From positions 1 through 37,825 of the forward strand of contig CAKKPG010000034.1 of NCBI GenBank assembly GCA_919901555.1: 37,825 bases of DNA. The letters run 5' to 3'. This document shows positions 24,605 through 33,273 of the stretch, in pieces. Source of the stretch: Nitrospiria bacterium. Lineage in GTDB: Bacteria > Nitrospirota > UBA9217. The notes below the pieces were generated by a model. That model made no database searches and was not told the origin of the DNA. It saw only the letters and a list, made by a program, of their open reading frames with translations. A program made the translations under genes and the position numbers. Within the stretch, counting starts at the first letter, position 1. Every line of letters begins with the position of its first letter.

Positions 24605-25384
24605 TTGAAGGTTTTATTCATCGGCGATATCATCGGAGAACCCGGAAGAAAGATGGTGCGCGCGCAGATGCGCGGGCTCGTTGAGGCCCACCGTCCCGAC
24701 CTTATCATTGCCAACGGCGAGAACGCGGCGGGCGGTTTCGGGATCACGCCGGACATTGCGGAAGAACTGCTCTCCCTGGGCATTCAGGTCCTCACCTCGG
24801 GCAACCACGTCTGGGACAAGAAGGAGATCGAGCCCTACCTGGCCAAGGAGGACCGGCTCATCAGGCCCGCCAATTATCCCGAAGGGAGCGCCGGTTACGG
24901 CAGCGTGGTGATCTCAACGCCCGGCGCGGGCAAGGCCGCGGTGCTGAACCTCGAAGGCCGCGTCTTCATGTCGAACCTGGAAGACCCCTTCCGCACGGCG
25001 GAGCGGGAGCTCGAGAAACTCAAGAAAGAGACACCCGTCATCGTCATCGATTTCCACGCAGAGGCCACGTCGGAAAAGACGGCCCTCGCCTGGCATCTCG
25101 ACGGCAAAGCAAGCGCCGTCCTCGGCACCCACACCCATGTCCAGACCGCGGATGAGCGTGTGCTTCCCGGCGGCACGGCGTTCATCACGGACGTGGGCAT
25201 GACCGGGCCCTCGGAGTCGGTCATCGGCGTGAGAAAAGAAGACGCCATCGCGCGCTTTCTCACTCAGCGGCCGCGCAAGTTCGAGATCCCCAAAGGGCCG
25301 GTGCATTTAGATGCGGTGGTCCTAGATATCGATACGAGGACCGGCAAGGCCGCCTCGATAGAGAGGATTCATATCAAATCATAG
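24605..25384 (+). CDS. ymdB: YmdB family metallophosphoesterase
   Basis: The protein is 259 aa from TTG 24605, with GGAG upstream and the family N-terminus LKVLFIGDIIGEPGRKMV directly after it; the frame is open to 24566 but those residues lie in a repeat. Metal ligands are in place: Asp8 (GDIIG), the NGENAAGG motif, SGNHVWD, DFHAEATSEK and GTHTHVQTAD. Bacillus YmdB hydrolyses 2',3'-cyclic nucleotides and also affects RNase Y and biofilm decisions, and adjacency to rny is conserved. A role in RNA turnover or nucleotide signalling is therefore likely. All residues of the dinuclear site appear present. Confidence 0.9.
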   Translation: MKVLFIGDIIGEPGRKMVRAQMRGLVEAHRPDLIIANGENAAGGFGITPDIAEELLSLGIQVLTSGNHVWDKKEIEPYLAKEDRLIRPANYPEGSAGYGSVVISTPGAGKAAVLNLEGRVFMSNLEDPFRTAERELEKLKKETPVIVIDFHAEATSEKTALAWHLDGKASAVLGTHTHVQTADERVLPGGTAFITDVGMTGPSESVIGVRKEDAIARFLTQRPRKFEIPKGPVHLDAVVLDIDTRTGKAASIERIHIKS

Positions 25385-25399
25385 CACGTTCGCGTTAAT

Positions 25400-25457
25400 T
25401 GCAGAATACGGAATGTAGAATAATAAATCCGAAATCTGCAATCCGAAATCGGAAATT
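25400..25457. repeat. Short A/T-rich repeat with CCGAAATC units before xseA
   Basis: CCGAAATC occurs twice (in AATCCGAAATCTGCAATCCGAAATCGG), preceded by GCAGAATACGGAATGTAGAAT, a loosely inverted version. The style is that of other intergenic repeats here. No promoter or terminator is evident. Confidence 0.35.
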
Positions 25458-26651
25458 ATGCAGACCCATATTCTCACGGTCACTCAACTTACCCGCCAGA
25501 TCAAAAACCTCCTCGAAGGGGCGTTTCCCGATGTATGGGTGGAGGGAGAGATATCGAACCTTCGCGCTCCCCAGTCGGGCCATACCTATTTTACCCTCAA
25601 AGATGAAGAGAGCCAGATCCGCGCGGTGTTGTTTCGCTCCTCTCAGAAAAACCTCAAGTTCACCCTCCAGCACGGCATGCAGGTCATCTGCCGCGGCCGG
25701 GTCAGCGTCTATGATCCGCGCGGCGAATACCAGATCGTCATAGAGTATATCGAACCCAAGGGAGTGGGCGCGCTCCAGAAGGCCTTCGAAGAACTCAAGG
25801 AGAGGCTCGCGAAGGAAGGCCTTTTCGATCTTGACCGCAAGAAGCCGCTCCCGCTCCTCCCCCGACGCATCGGCATCGTCACCTCGCCCACGGGCGCCGC
25901 GATCCGGGACATGCTGCGGGTGATCAGGCGCCGCCATCCGAGGATGGAAATCCTCATCTATCCCGTGCCGGTCCAGGGGGCTGATGCCGCCCCTGCCATC
26001 GTGGAGGCCATCGGATATTTCAACCGTGAAAAAAAGGTGGATGTCATGATCATAGGCCGGGGCGGAGGATCGCTGGAAGACCTTTGGGCGTTCAACGAAG
26101 AGGCCGTGGCCCGCGCCATTTATGCATCGAATATCCCCGTCATCTCCGCGGTAGGCCATGAGACGGACTATGCCATTTCCGATTTCGTGGCGGACCTCCG
26201 GGCCCCTACGCCCTCGGCCGCCGCGGAAATGGTTGTGCAGAGCGAGGAAAGCTTCCGGGAGCATATCGGCTCGCTGGAAATCGGACTGGTGAGGAGCATG
26301 CGCCGGCAGATCGAAGTACTGCGGGCGTCACTCCATGAGAAGATGCGCGTGCTCGTTGATCCTCGGAGGCGCCTGGAACAGAACGTCCAGCGCGTGGACG
26401 AGCTTGTGGGCAGGCTGGCCACGGGGATCGGACATCATCTGCGCAGGGACCGGGCGCTTCTCGCCTCCCTTGCGGCGGGGCTCGACCATCTGAACCCCCT
26501 CGGCATCCTCTCCCGGGGATACAGCATCACCAAAAAGCTTCCCGCAGGCGCTATTCTGAAGGACGCATCCGAAACGAAGCCCGGCGACATGCTCAGCACC
26601 AAGCTGCATAAAGGCGAGGTGGTGTCCCGGGTGGAAGAGACCAGAGAGTAA
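25458..26651 (+). CDS. xseA: Exodeoxyribonuclease VII large subunit
   Basis: The protein is 397 aa from ATG 25458. It begins with an OB-fold (LTVTQLTRQIKNLLEGAFPDVWVEGEISNLRAPQSGHTYFTLKDE, residues about 5-100), followed by the catalytic region with RRIGIVTSPTGAAIRDML, then GRGGGSLEDLWAFNEE and SAVGHETDYAISDFVADLRAPTPSAAAE. A coiled-coil arm and C-terminal HLNPLGILSRGYSI motif complete it. It is shorter than the E. coli protein (456 aa), within family range. ExoVII degrades single-stranded DNA and needs several XseB subunits. xseB normally follows directly; here it begins at 37777, after the restriction island. Confidence 0.95.
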   Translation: MQTHILTVTQLTRQIKNLLEGAFPDVWVEGEISNLRAPQSGHTYFTLKDEESQIRAVLFRSSQKNLKFTLQHGMQVICRGRVSVYDPRGEYQIVIEYIEPKGVGALQKAFEELKERLAKEGLFDLDRKKPLPLLPRRIGIVTSPTGAAIRDMLRVIRRRHPRMEILIYPVPVQGADAAPAIVEAIGYFNREKKVDVMIIGRGGGSLEDLWAFNEEAVARAIYASNIPVISAVGHETDYAISDFVADLRAPTPSAAAEMVVQSEESFREHIGSLEIGLVRSMRRQIEVLRASLHEKMRVLVDPRRRLEQNVQRVDELVGRLATGIGHHLRRDRALLASLAAGLDHLNPLGILSRGYSITKKLPAGAILKDASETKPGDMLSTKLHKGEVVSRVEETRE

Positions 26652-26989
26652 CGGCAGGTGTTCAGTCCCCTTGCTTTTTTCCGTGACCTGTACAAAGGTT
26701 TTTCTATTCTTTTCTTCGCGTTTTCTTCCAACGGAACCTACTGTTTCTAATACAAAAGTCATATCCATTCCCAACGAAAACCGCCCAGCGAGTCTCTGAC
26801 TGACCGTTGCGGGCTTTTGTTACCTAATCCCCTGACTCGTTCGCCCTATTTCCAACTTCTCCTTGCAATTTTCCTGAATCTGTAATATTGTCAACGACAA
26901 CGGCTCCTTATTCCCGCCCATAAGCCGATCTGCACCTCTTCGGGGGCCGCTGTATTACATTTTTCCCGAGATGAACATGGAAAGGCAGT
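26652..26989 (+). promoter_or_regulatory. Left island junction and hsdM leader region
   Basis: This 338-bp gap has no gene. A possible weak terminator for xseA is the stem GCCCAGCG (26783-26790) with CGTTGCGGGC (about 26805-26814) and TTTT. A candidate hsdM promoter is TTGCAA (26863-26868), 17 bp, TATTGT (26886-26891). A small palindrome TTGTC-AAC-GACAA (26888-26900) overlaps the -10 box and could be an operator. hsdM starts about 90 nt further on. These assignments are tentative. Confidence 0.4.
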
Positions 26990-28615
26990 ATGGCGCGACA
27001 GAAAAAGACAACTGGCAAGAAAGAATTGCAAAGCGGTAGCCTTGTGTCACGAAAACAGGCAATTGTTCCGTTACCAAACGGCAAATCCCTCGAATCCTGG
27101 ATCTGGGATGCGGCCTGCTCCATTCGCGGCGCGAAGGACGCGGCGAAGTACAAGGAGTTCATCCTTCCGCTCATCTTCACCAAGCGCCTGTGCGATGTTT
27201 TCGACGACGAGCTGAACCGCATCGCGAAAGAGGTCGGCTCGCGAGCCAAGGCGTTCAAGCTGGTGAAGCACGATAAGAAACTCGTCCGCTTTTTTCTCCC
27301 GCTACAACCGATGAACCCCGATGACGCGGTCTGGTCCGTTATTCGCACGCTGTCTGACAAGATAGGCGAGCAGCTCACCACTCACCTCCGCGCCATCGCC
27401 GACGCCAATCCTCTGCTTAAAGGTATTATCGACCGCGTGGACTTCAATGCCACTACCCACGGTCAACGGGATCTCGACGACGACCGACTTTCCAACTTGG
27501 TCGAGAAGATCAGCGCCAAGCGCCTCGGCCTAGCAGATGTGGAGCCAGACATCATCGGCCGCAGCTATGAATACCTTATCCGTAAGTTCGCGGAAAACAG
27601 CGGCCAGAGCGCGGGCGAGTTCTACACTCCGGCCGAGGTAGGACTCATCATGGCTCGCATCATGGACGCAGAACCGGGAATGGATATCTATGACCCCTGC
27701 TGCGGCTCAGCCGGGTTGCTTATTAAGTGCGAGCTGGTGCTCCAGCAAAAGATGAGTCTTCGCTCCCGCAAGACCTTCGCCCCCGCGCGGCTCTATGGGC
27801 AGGAGAATGAGCCCGGCACCTGGGCCATGGCGAACATGAACATGATCATCCACGACATGGAGGGAGAGATACAGATCGGCGACACCTTCCGCAAGCCCAA
27901 GTTCCGCAAGGGCAACCGGCTTCGGACCTTCGACCGGGTGGTGGCCAATCCCATGTGGAACCAGACCGAGTTCAAGGAAAAGGACTACGACGCCGACGAG
28001 CTCGACCGCTTTCCCAAGGGCGCCGGCTTTCCCGGAAGCAAGGCGGACTGGGGCTGGATGCAGCACATCCTCGCCAGCCTGAATGACAAAGGCCGCGCCG
28101 CCGTGGTGCTCGACACCGGCGCAGCCTCGCGCGGCTCCGGCAACGCGAACACCAACAAGGAAAAGGACGTCCGCCGCTGGTTTGTGGAGCAGGACTTGAT
28201 AGAGGGCGTCATCTACCTGCCGGAGAACCTCTTCTACAACACCACCGCCCCCGGCGTCATTATCGTGCTGAACCGGGCAAAGCCGAAGGAGCGGAAGGGC
28301 AAGCTCTTCCTGCTCAATGCAAGCCGCGAGTTCAGCAAGGGCGACCCGAAGAACTACATCCCCGACGACGCCATTGTCCGCATAGCCGACACCTTCACTG
28401 CGTGGAAAGAAAAGGAGAAGTATTCGCGCATCGTCACCCGTGAGGAAATCGCCAAGAACGACTTCAACATCTCCCCCAGCCGCTATATCCACACCGGGGA
28501 AGCGGACGAATACCGGCCCATCGCCGAGATCGTGGAGGAGTTGAACGCGCTGGAGGAGGAAGCCAAAGCCACGGATGCGGCGCTCAAGGAGATTCTGAAG
28601 AGGATCGGGGTATGA
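26990..28615 (+). CDS. hsdM: Type I restriction-modification system DNA methyltransferase subunit HsdM
   Basis: The protein is 541 aa from ATG 26990 (GGAAAGG upstream). It has the N-terminal helical HsdM domain (SLESWIWDAACSIRGAKDAAKYKEFILPLIFTKRLCDVFD, about residues 33-180) and the N6-adenine methyltransferase domain (about 200-500) with EFYTPAEVGLIMARIM, SAM motif I DPCCGSAGLLI and catalytic motif IV reading ANPMWNQ where NPPF/Y is most common. NPMW-type variants occur in this family, so activity is still expected. Together with HsdS it methylates adenines at the recognition site. It opens the island operon; the DUF1016 gene follows after 91 bp. Confidence 0.95.
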   Translation: MARQKKTTGKKELQSGSLVSRKQAIVPLPNGKSLESWIWDAACSIRGAKDAAKYKEFILPLIFTKRLCDVFDDELNRIAKEVGSRAKAFKLVKHDKKLVRFFLPLQPMNPDDAVWSVIRTLSDKIGEQLTTHLRAIADANPLLKGIIDRVDFNATTHGQRDLDDDRLSNLVEKISAKRLGLADVEPDIIGRSYEYLIRKFAENSGQSAGEFYTPAEVGLIMARIMDAEPGMDIYDPCCGSAGLLIKCELVLQQKMSLRSRKTFAPARLYGQENEPGTWAMANMNMIIHDMEGEIQIGDTFRKPKFRKGNRLRTFDRVVANPMWNQTEFKEKDYDADELDRFPKGAGFPGSKADWGWMQHILASLNDKGRAAVVLDTGAASRGSGNANTNKEKDVRRWFVEQDLIEGVIYLPENLFYNTTAPGVIIVLNRAKPKERKGKLFLLNASREFSKGDPKNYIPDDAIVRIADTFTAWKEKEKYSRIVTREEIAKNDFNISPSRYIHTGEADEYRPIAEIVEELNALEEEAKATDAALKEILKRIGV

Positions 28616-28624
28616 ATCGCCATG

Positions 28625-28676
28625 ATAGGATTGCATTCCTATTGAAATGGTGATTTGATCGGAGTGCAATCCGATC
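28625..28676. repeat. Two core-sharing palindromes upstream of the DUF1016 gene
   Basis: ATAGGATTGCATTCCTAT (28625-28642) and GATCGGAGTGCAATCCGATC (28657-28676) are near-perfect palindromes. Read on opposite strands they share the core GGATTGCA(T/C)TCC, but their outer arms differ (ATA/TAT and GATC/GATC). They lie in the 91-bp gap before the DUF1016 start and could form tandem hairpins in the mRNA. Confidence 0.6.
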
Positions 28677-28706
28677 GGAAACTTATGCATAATTGAGGAT
28701 AGGCAC

Positions 28707-29867
28707 ATGGCGACGAAGAAGGCGATAACACGACGAAAAACGGGTGCCGGAGTAGAGGCCCCAATTTGTGACACAGTGCGTCACAAATTCTATGAGTCCG
28801 TTGCAGAGGTCCTTCGCGTTGCCCGTTCAAACGTCTATCGGGCGGTTAACTTCGCCATGGTTGAGGCCTACTGGCACGTTGGGCGGATGATCGTTGAGGA
28901 AGAGCAGCAGGGAAAGGAGCGCGCGGAATATGGTGCATTCCTCATCAAGAACTTATCCATCAATTTGACTGAGGAATTCGGTAAGGGCTTTACTGAGCCG
29001 AATCTGTGGAATTTTCGGCAATTCTATCTATGTTTCCCAAATTGGCACACACTGTGTGCCGAATCAAAGGCCGATAAGAAAGATTCAGATGGGGCCAGTT
29101 GTCCTGAGATTCTCTACGCACTGCGTAGAGAATTGACGTGGACACACTACCGGCTTCTTATGCGCGTGGAAAAACCGGAGGCTCGTGCATGGTATTTGAA
29201 CGAAGCCGCTGACCAGAACTGGAGCACCCGAACACTCGAACGCCAGATCAACTCGCTCTACTACGAGCGCCTACACATGAGCCGGGACAAGAAGCCCGTC
29301 ATCAAAGAGATGCAGCAGAAGACCGCACACCTCGCGCCCGAACCCCGGGATTTCATCAAAGACCCCTATGTACTCGAATTTCTCGGGCTCAAGGACAACC
29401 CCGATTTCCGGGAATCGGATCTCGAACAGGCCATCATCGGCAAGCTCCAGGCGTTCATGCTGGAGCTTGGCAAAGGCTTCGCCTTCGTGGCCCGGCAGCA
29501 GCGCATCAGCACCGAAACCAAGGACTTCTTCATCGACCTCGTCTTCTACAATTACCTCCTCAAGTGCTTTGTCCTGATTGATCTTAAAACCGGGGAACTG
29601 GCCCATCAAGATATTGGTCAAATGGACATGTACGTCCGGCTCTACGAAGATAAGTACAAAAGCCCTGACGACAACCCAACCATCGGCATCATCCTCTGCA
29701 CCGACAAAGACGAAACCGTGGTCAAGTATTCCGTGCTCAAGGAAAACAAGCAGCTCTTCGCCTCCAAGTACAAGCTCTATCTGCCCAGCGAACAGGAACT
29801 GATCGACGAGATCGAGCGGGAGAAGGCGATGATCGTCAGGGAGCGGGGTGTGCTGTATGGAGTTTGA
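28707..29867 (+). CDS. DUF1016/YhcG family PDDEXK nuclease
   Basis: The protein is 386 aa from ATG 28707. It has the DUF1016 N-terminal domain (AVNFAMVEAYWHVGRMIVEEEQQG... TEPNLWNFRQFYLCFP; then LTWTHYRLLMRVEKPEARAWYLNEAADQNWSTRTLERQI) and the C-terminal PDDEXK nuclease domain (ILEF-type FVARQQRISTETKDFFIDLVFYN, then FVLIDLKTGEL with the catalytic D...DLK, and HQDIGQMDMYV). Members are frequent between hsdM and hsdS genes, but their part in restriction is unclear. Three in-frame palindromes lie within residues about 19-28, 113-118 and 135-142, at the edges of the conserved N-terminal blocks. The stop overlaps hsdS by 11 bp. Confidence 0.9.
   Translation: MATKKAITRRKTGAGVEAPICDTVRHKFYESVAEVLRVARSNVYRAVNFAMVEAYWHVGRMIVEEEQQGKERAEYGAFLIKNLSINLTEEFGKGFTEPNLWNFRQFYLCFPNWHTLCAESKADKKDSDGASCPEILYALRRELTWTHYRLLMRVEKPEARAWYLNEAADQNWSTRTLERQINSLYYERLHMSRDKKPVIKEMQQKTAHLAPEPRDFIKDPYVLEFLGLKDNPDFRESDLEQAIIGKLQAFMLELGKGFAFVARQQRISTETKDFFIDLVFYNYLLKCFVLIDLKTGELAHQDIGQMDMYVRLYEDKYKSPDDNPTIGIILCTDKDETVVKYSVLKENKQLFASKYKLYLPSEQELIDEIEREKAMIVRERGVLYGV
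28763..28789. repeat. In-gene palindrome 1 of the DUF1016 gene
   Basis: AATTTGTGAC (28763-28772) and GTCACAAATT (28780-28789) are exact inverted arms around a 7-base centre. The central codons GAC ACA GTG CGT contain the shared core ACRCASTGYGT. Confidence 0.85.
29044..29060. repeat. In-gene palindrome 2 of the DUF1016 gene
   Basis: GGCACACA (29044-29051) and TGTGTGCC (29053-29060) are exact inverted arms around one base. The central codons CAC ACA CTG TGT contain the core ACRCASTGYGT in the same codon phase as palindromes 1 and 3. Confidence 0.85.
29109..29133. repeat. In-gene palindrome 3 of the DUF1016 gene
   Basis: ATTCTCTACGCA (29109-29120) and TGCGTAGAGAAT (29122-29133) are exact 12-bp inverted arms around one base. 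The central codons TAC GCA CTG CGT again contain ACRCASTGYGT in the same phase. Confidence 0.9.
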
Positions 29868-31146
29868 CTTGGAAAATTTGCCTGATGATTGGCAGGTGAA
29901 GCCAATCCGTGAGGCGTATGCGTTCACGAAGAAGCCACGCGGTCTAATGATTGAGGCAGACGGCTCAGTTCCTTTTCTTCCGATGGACACGATTCCCATT
30001 GGGCGTGTTCGCGTATCCGAGTTTGAAGAGCGCCGTGGTTCAGCTCTTACGAGCGGCACATACATTGAAAACGGCGATCTGCTCGTGGCCAAGATTACAC
30101 CCTCTTTCGAGAACGGGAAGCAGGCCATTGTTGACTGGGGAAAGCCTTTTGGTTTCGCGACGACCGAGGTCATTCCGGTACAGGAAGTACAAGGCGTTAG
30201 CGATAAGTTCTTTCTATATCATCTGCTTCTTCATCCTGCGATTCGATCAGACCTTGCGGGGAAAATGGATGGAACAACTGGCCGCCAGCGGTTGAGCAAG
30301 GAAGTTTTCGGCAGCCGCCTCATTCCGCTTCCGCCCCTCGCCGAGCAGCGGAAGATTGCGGGAGTGTTGGGGGTGGTGCAGCAGGCCATCGAGCAGCAGG
30401 AGCAACTGCTTCAACGAACTACGGAACTGAAAGAAAAGCTCTTCCATCAACTTTTCACAAACGGCCTCCGTGGCGAACCTCAAAAGGAAACTGAAATTGG
30501 CCCCGTTCCGGAGAGTTGGGAGTTCGCGCCGCTTGGTGATTATCTGACTGAAGCTCAATATGGCCTTTCAGCAAAGGGTGCTGAGAGCGGACGATACGCA
30601 CTGCTGCGAATGACCAATCAGCAACAGGGTCGGATATCGGGTGAGAGTCTTCAGTATGTTGATCTAACACAGGCTCAATTTGAGAAATTTCGCGTTGCAC
30701 GTAAGGATATTCTGTTTAACCGCACGAACAGCTTTGAACTTGTGGGGAGAACGGCGATTTTTGACATAGAGGGCGATTTCGTATTCGCTTCTTATCTTAT
30801 CCGGTTAAGGACCGATGCCACTCGGTTACGACCATATTTTTTGAACCAATATTTCAATTGGGACGAGACACAGTCACGGTTGAAATCCATCGCTACACGT
30901 GCAATCAGCCAAAGCAATATCAGCGCGACCCGTTTGCGTAGCTTCGTTGTTCCTGTGCCGAAGCCAAACGAGCAGGACGAGATTGTTACCCAGTTGGACA
31001 TCATTGACGCAAAAATTGCAATTCATACTCGGAAGAAAGACGCCTTGACCAACCTCTTCCGTACATTTCTGCACCAGTTAATGACGGCGCAGATTAGGGT
31101 GAATGACCACAAATTCTCTGAGTTCGAAAACATCGCGAAAGGATAA
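29857..31146 (+). CDS. hsdS: Type I restriction-modification specificity subunit HsdS
   Basis: The protein is 429 aa from ATG 29857, overlapping the DUF1016 gene by 11 bp; an in-frame GTG nine bases earlier is less likely. It has two target-recognition domains. The first (about 1-150) starts DDWQVKPIREAY; the central conserved helix follows (PLPPLAEQRKIAGVLGVVQQAIEQQEQLLQRTTELKEKLFHQLF, about 150-200). The second (about 210-360) starts PESWEFAPLGDYL, and the C-terminal helix reads PNEQDEIVTQLDIIDAKIAIHTRKKDALTNLFRTFLHQLM. Each domain reads half of a bipartite DNA site; the site itself cannot be deduced. Base composition drops here relative to hsdM, consistent with exchange of recognition domains. 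Confidence 0.93.
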   Translation: MEFDLENLPDDWQVKPIREAYAFTKKPRGLMIEADGSVPFLPMDTIPIGRVRVSEFEERRGSALTSGTYIENGDLLVAKITPSFENGKQAIVDWGKPFGFATTEVIPVQEVQGVSDKFFLYHLLLHPAIRSDLAGKMDGTTGRQRLSKEVFGSRLIPLPPLAEQRKIAGVLGVVQQAIEQQEQLLQRTTELKEKLFHQLFTNGLRGEPQKETEIGPVPESWEFAPLGDYLTEAQYGLSAKGAESGRYALLRMTNQQQGRISGESLQYVDLTQAQFEKFRVARKDILFNRTNSFELVGRTAIFDIEGDFVFASYLIRLRTDATRLRPYFLNQYFNWDETQSRLKSIATRAISQSNISATRLRSFVVPVPKPNEQDEIVTQLDIIDAKIAIHTRKKDALTNLFRTFLHQLMTAQIRVNDHKFSEFENIAKG

Positions 31147-31149
31147 CTT

Positions 31150-33273
31150 ATGCCAAGCAATTCTCAGCATAAATTTACATGGATCCCGATTTACCATGAA
31201 TTAGCCGAGCAGCTTCTTCAATGGCAGGAACGCCAGAGTGAATTAATCGCATTTCTAGAGGGATTACGCTCGAAGAAGCTTGTCATTACACCTTTGAACG
31301 ATCAAGATGACCAGGGGGCAAGGTTTATTCTCAAGGAAATCGACCCCTTCACATTCTTCGGCGTTTTCAATAGGGGAATCAGAGAAGATCAGCGTCTATC
31401 TATTCTTGCGGAAATCAAAAAAAGCTTTAACTTAAAAAATGAATTGCCACATGATTTTGAGGGTATTCCTCTTGTGAATAATCAGAAATCATGGTTTATT
31501 CCATATCAATATAGACGTAATGTAGACGATGTTTCTCGTTTGTGGAAAGTATTTCGATTAGCACTTGGAGATAAACCACTGGATCATCCCGAGTTTCTGA
31601 AAGCCTTTGATGATGCCCTTAATGTGAGAAACACCAATCTCAATTTGACCATGGGTTTATTCTGGATACGTCCAGATATATTTCTGAATTTAGATCAGAC
31701 CAACCGGCAATACCTTAAAATCAAGCTTCCAAGCGGGGGCTTGTCTGCTCAATTTTACAAAGATACTGTACGGGCCGTGTCGTCCAAATTCGAATCTCTG
31801 CCGGAATTATCAATGGCTGCATGGATTCAAGCAACAAAACAGCCTGAACCCAAAGCTCCGCGCAAATCTCCGGAAGCCGAGATCGGCCCAGATAACAATT
31901 ATTGGATGGTAGGGGCCTACTGGTCTGATAATGATCCACCCGATCAGACAGAGCGTTTTGTTGCTGAAGGAATATGGGAAAACGGGTACGAGGACCGATT
32001 ACTTGACGAAGTTCGATCTATGAAGGTAGGCGACAAAATTGCTATTAAAGCTGCTTCGACTCAACGATCCGATCTGCCATTCGAGGCGCATGGGAAAACG
32101 GTTTCGAGAATGACCATTAAGGCTATAGGGACAATCGTAGCTAATAGAGGTGATGGTCGTGTTGTAGAAATTGAATGGGATCCCTCTTTTAAAGCAAAAG
32201 ACTGGTATTTCTACACCAACCAACAGACGTTGTGGAAATTACGCCGTGACGACCCGTATGCCAAGAGACTGATTGACTTTGCGTTTGGCAATGCCGAACA
32301 GGACTATGCTTGGTTTATTGATCAGCTGCGGGGAACAGACAAGAGCACGGCAAAAACGCCTGTGCCACCTGAGAAGCCAGGCACACACCAACCGTACGGG
32401 ATAGCTGATATGATTTCATCTGGCGTCTTTTTGACTGATGCGGAGCTAAACGATATCCTGGAACGGCTTCAGTCTAAAAAGAACATGATTCTCCAAGGGC
32501 CACCAGGAGTTGGAAAAACCTTTATTGCGAAAAAAATCGCTTATTGCCTGATGGAAGAGATAGATGACCAGCGTATCGAAATGGTTCAGTTCCATCAGTC
32601 CTATTCGTATGAGGACTTTATACGCGGTTATAGGCCTTTACCTGATAAGGCCGGTGCCTTTGGTTTATTTGATGGCGTTTTCATGAGCTTTTGTGAAAAG
32701 GCAAGGAAAGATGATCGACCGCATATTTTCATCATTGATGAGATTAACCGAGGTAATCTAAGCCAGATCTTTGGTGAACTGCTGATGCTGATTGAAACAG
32801 ATAAGCGAGGACCGGAATATATGGTGCCTCTCGTCTACAGACGGCCTGAAGAAGCACGATTCTACATCCCTCAAAATGTTTACCTTATAGGATTAATGAA
32901 TGTTGCTGATCGCTCGCTTGCGATGGTTGATTATGCTCTTCGGCGCCGCTTTGCTTTTATTACGCTCAAACCTGAATTTGAAAACGTTATTTATCGCAGA
33001 TGGTTGTTGGAGCGTAATATGAATCCCGATTTGGCGAAGCTAATCATTGACCGTATTTCGGCTTTAAATAAAGAAATATCCGATGATCCATTGCTTGGCC
33101 CGAATTATCAAGTTGGCCATAGTTTCTTTTGTCCAAGAGGGAATAACTTCGCAGGGCTCGATAGAAGTTGGTATGACGGAGTTGTGAAGACGGAAATCAT
33201 ACCTCTGCTTAAGGAATACTGGTTCGATAATCCCAAGCGTGCTGAACAGGTCAGCGAGAGGCTTCTCAGCTAA
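31150..33273 (+). CDS. mcrB: McrB-type AAA+ GTPase with an EVE/PUA-like N-terminal domain
   Basis: The protein is 707 aa from ATG 31150, three bases after hsdS. Residues about 1-230 are not recognised. Residues about 250-360 (NNYWMVGAYWSDNDPPDQTERFVAEGIWENGYEDRLLDEVRSMKVGDKIAIKAA, then AIGTIVAN) resemble EVE/PUA-like modified-base readers. The motor domain (about 425-707) has Walker A GPPGVGKT (about 450), Walker B FIIDEINRGNLSQIFGELLMLIE and the McrB signature MNVADRSLAMVDYALRRRF. McrB hydrolyses GTP, reads modified DNA and moves it to the McrC nuclease. The base composition is A/T-rich compared with hsdM and hsdR. It overlaps mcrC by one base. Confidence 0.88.
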   Translation: MPSNSQHKFTWIPIYHELAEQLLQWQERQSELIAFLEGLRSKKLVITPLNDQDDQGARFILKEIDPFTFFGVFNRGIREDQRLSILAEIKKSFNLKNELPHDFEGIPLVNNQKSWFIPYQYRRNVDDVSRLWKVFRLALGDKPLDHPEFLKAFDDALNVRNTNLNLTMGLFWIRPDIFLNLDQTNRQYLKIKLPSGGLSAQFYKDTVRAVSSKFESLPELSMAAWIQATKQPEPKAPRKSPEAEIGPDNNYWMVGAYWSDNDPPDQTERFVAEGIWENGYEDRLLDEVRSMKVGDKIAIKAASTQRSDLPFEAHGKTVSRMTIKAIGTIVANRGDGRVVEIEWDPSFKAKDWYFYTNQQTLWKLRRDDPYAKRLIDFAFGNAEQDYAWFIDQLRGTDKSTAKTPVPPEKPGTHQPYGIADMISSGVFLTDAELNDILERLQSKKNMILQGPPGVGKTFIAKKIAYCLMEEIDDQRIEMVQFHQSYSYEDFIRGYRPLPDKAGAFGLFDGVFMSFCEKARKDDRPHIFIIDEINRGNLSQIFGELLMLIETDKRGPEYMVPLVYRRPEEARFYIPQNVYLIGLMNVADRSLAMVDYALRRRFAFITLKPEFENVIYRRWLLERNMNPDLAKLIIDRISALNKEISDDPLLGPNYQVGHSFFCPRGNNFAGLDRSWYDGVVKTEIIPLLKEYWFDNPKRAEQVSERLLS

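Noticed and set aside
25458-26651. xseA as a truncated gene because it is about 60 residues shorter than E. coli XseA
   Set aside because: All motifs including the C-terminal HLNPLGILSRGYSI block are present; length differences lie in the variable arm.
27951-27971. HsdM motif IV reading NPMW instead of NPPF as a sign of an inactive methyltransferase
   Set aside because: NPMW-type variants occur in type I methyltransferases, and all other motifs are intact.
28763-29133. Reading the DUF1016 palindromes as a CRISPR array
   Set aside because: There are only three copies, inside a coding frame, with irregular spacing and differing arms.
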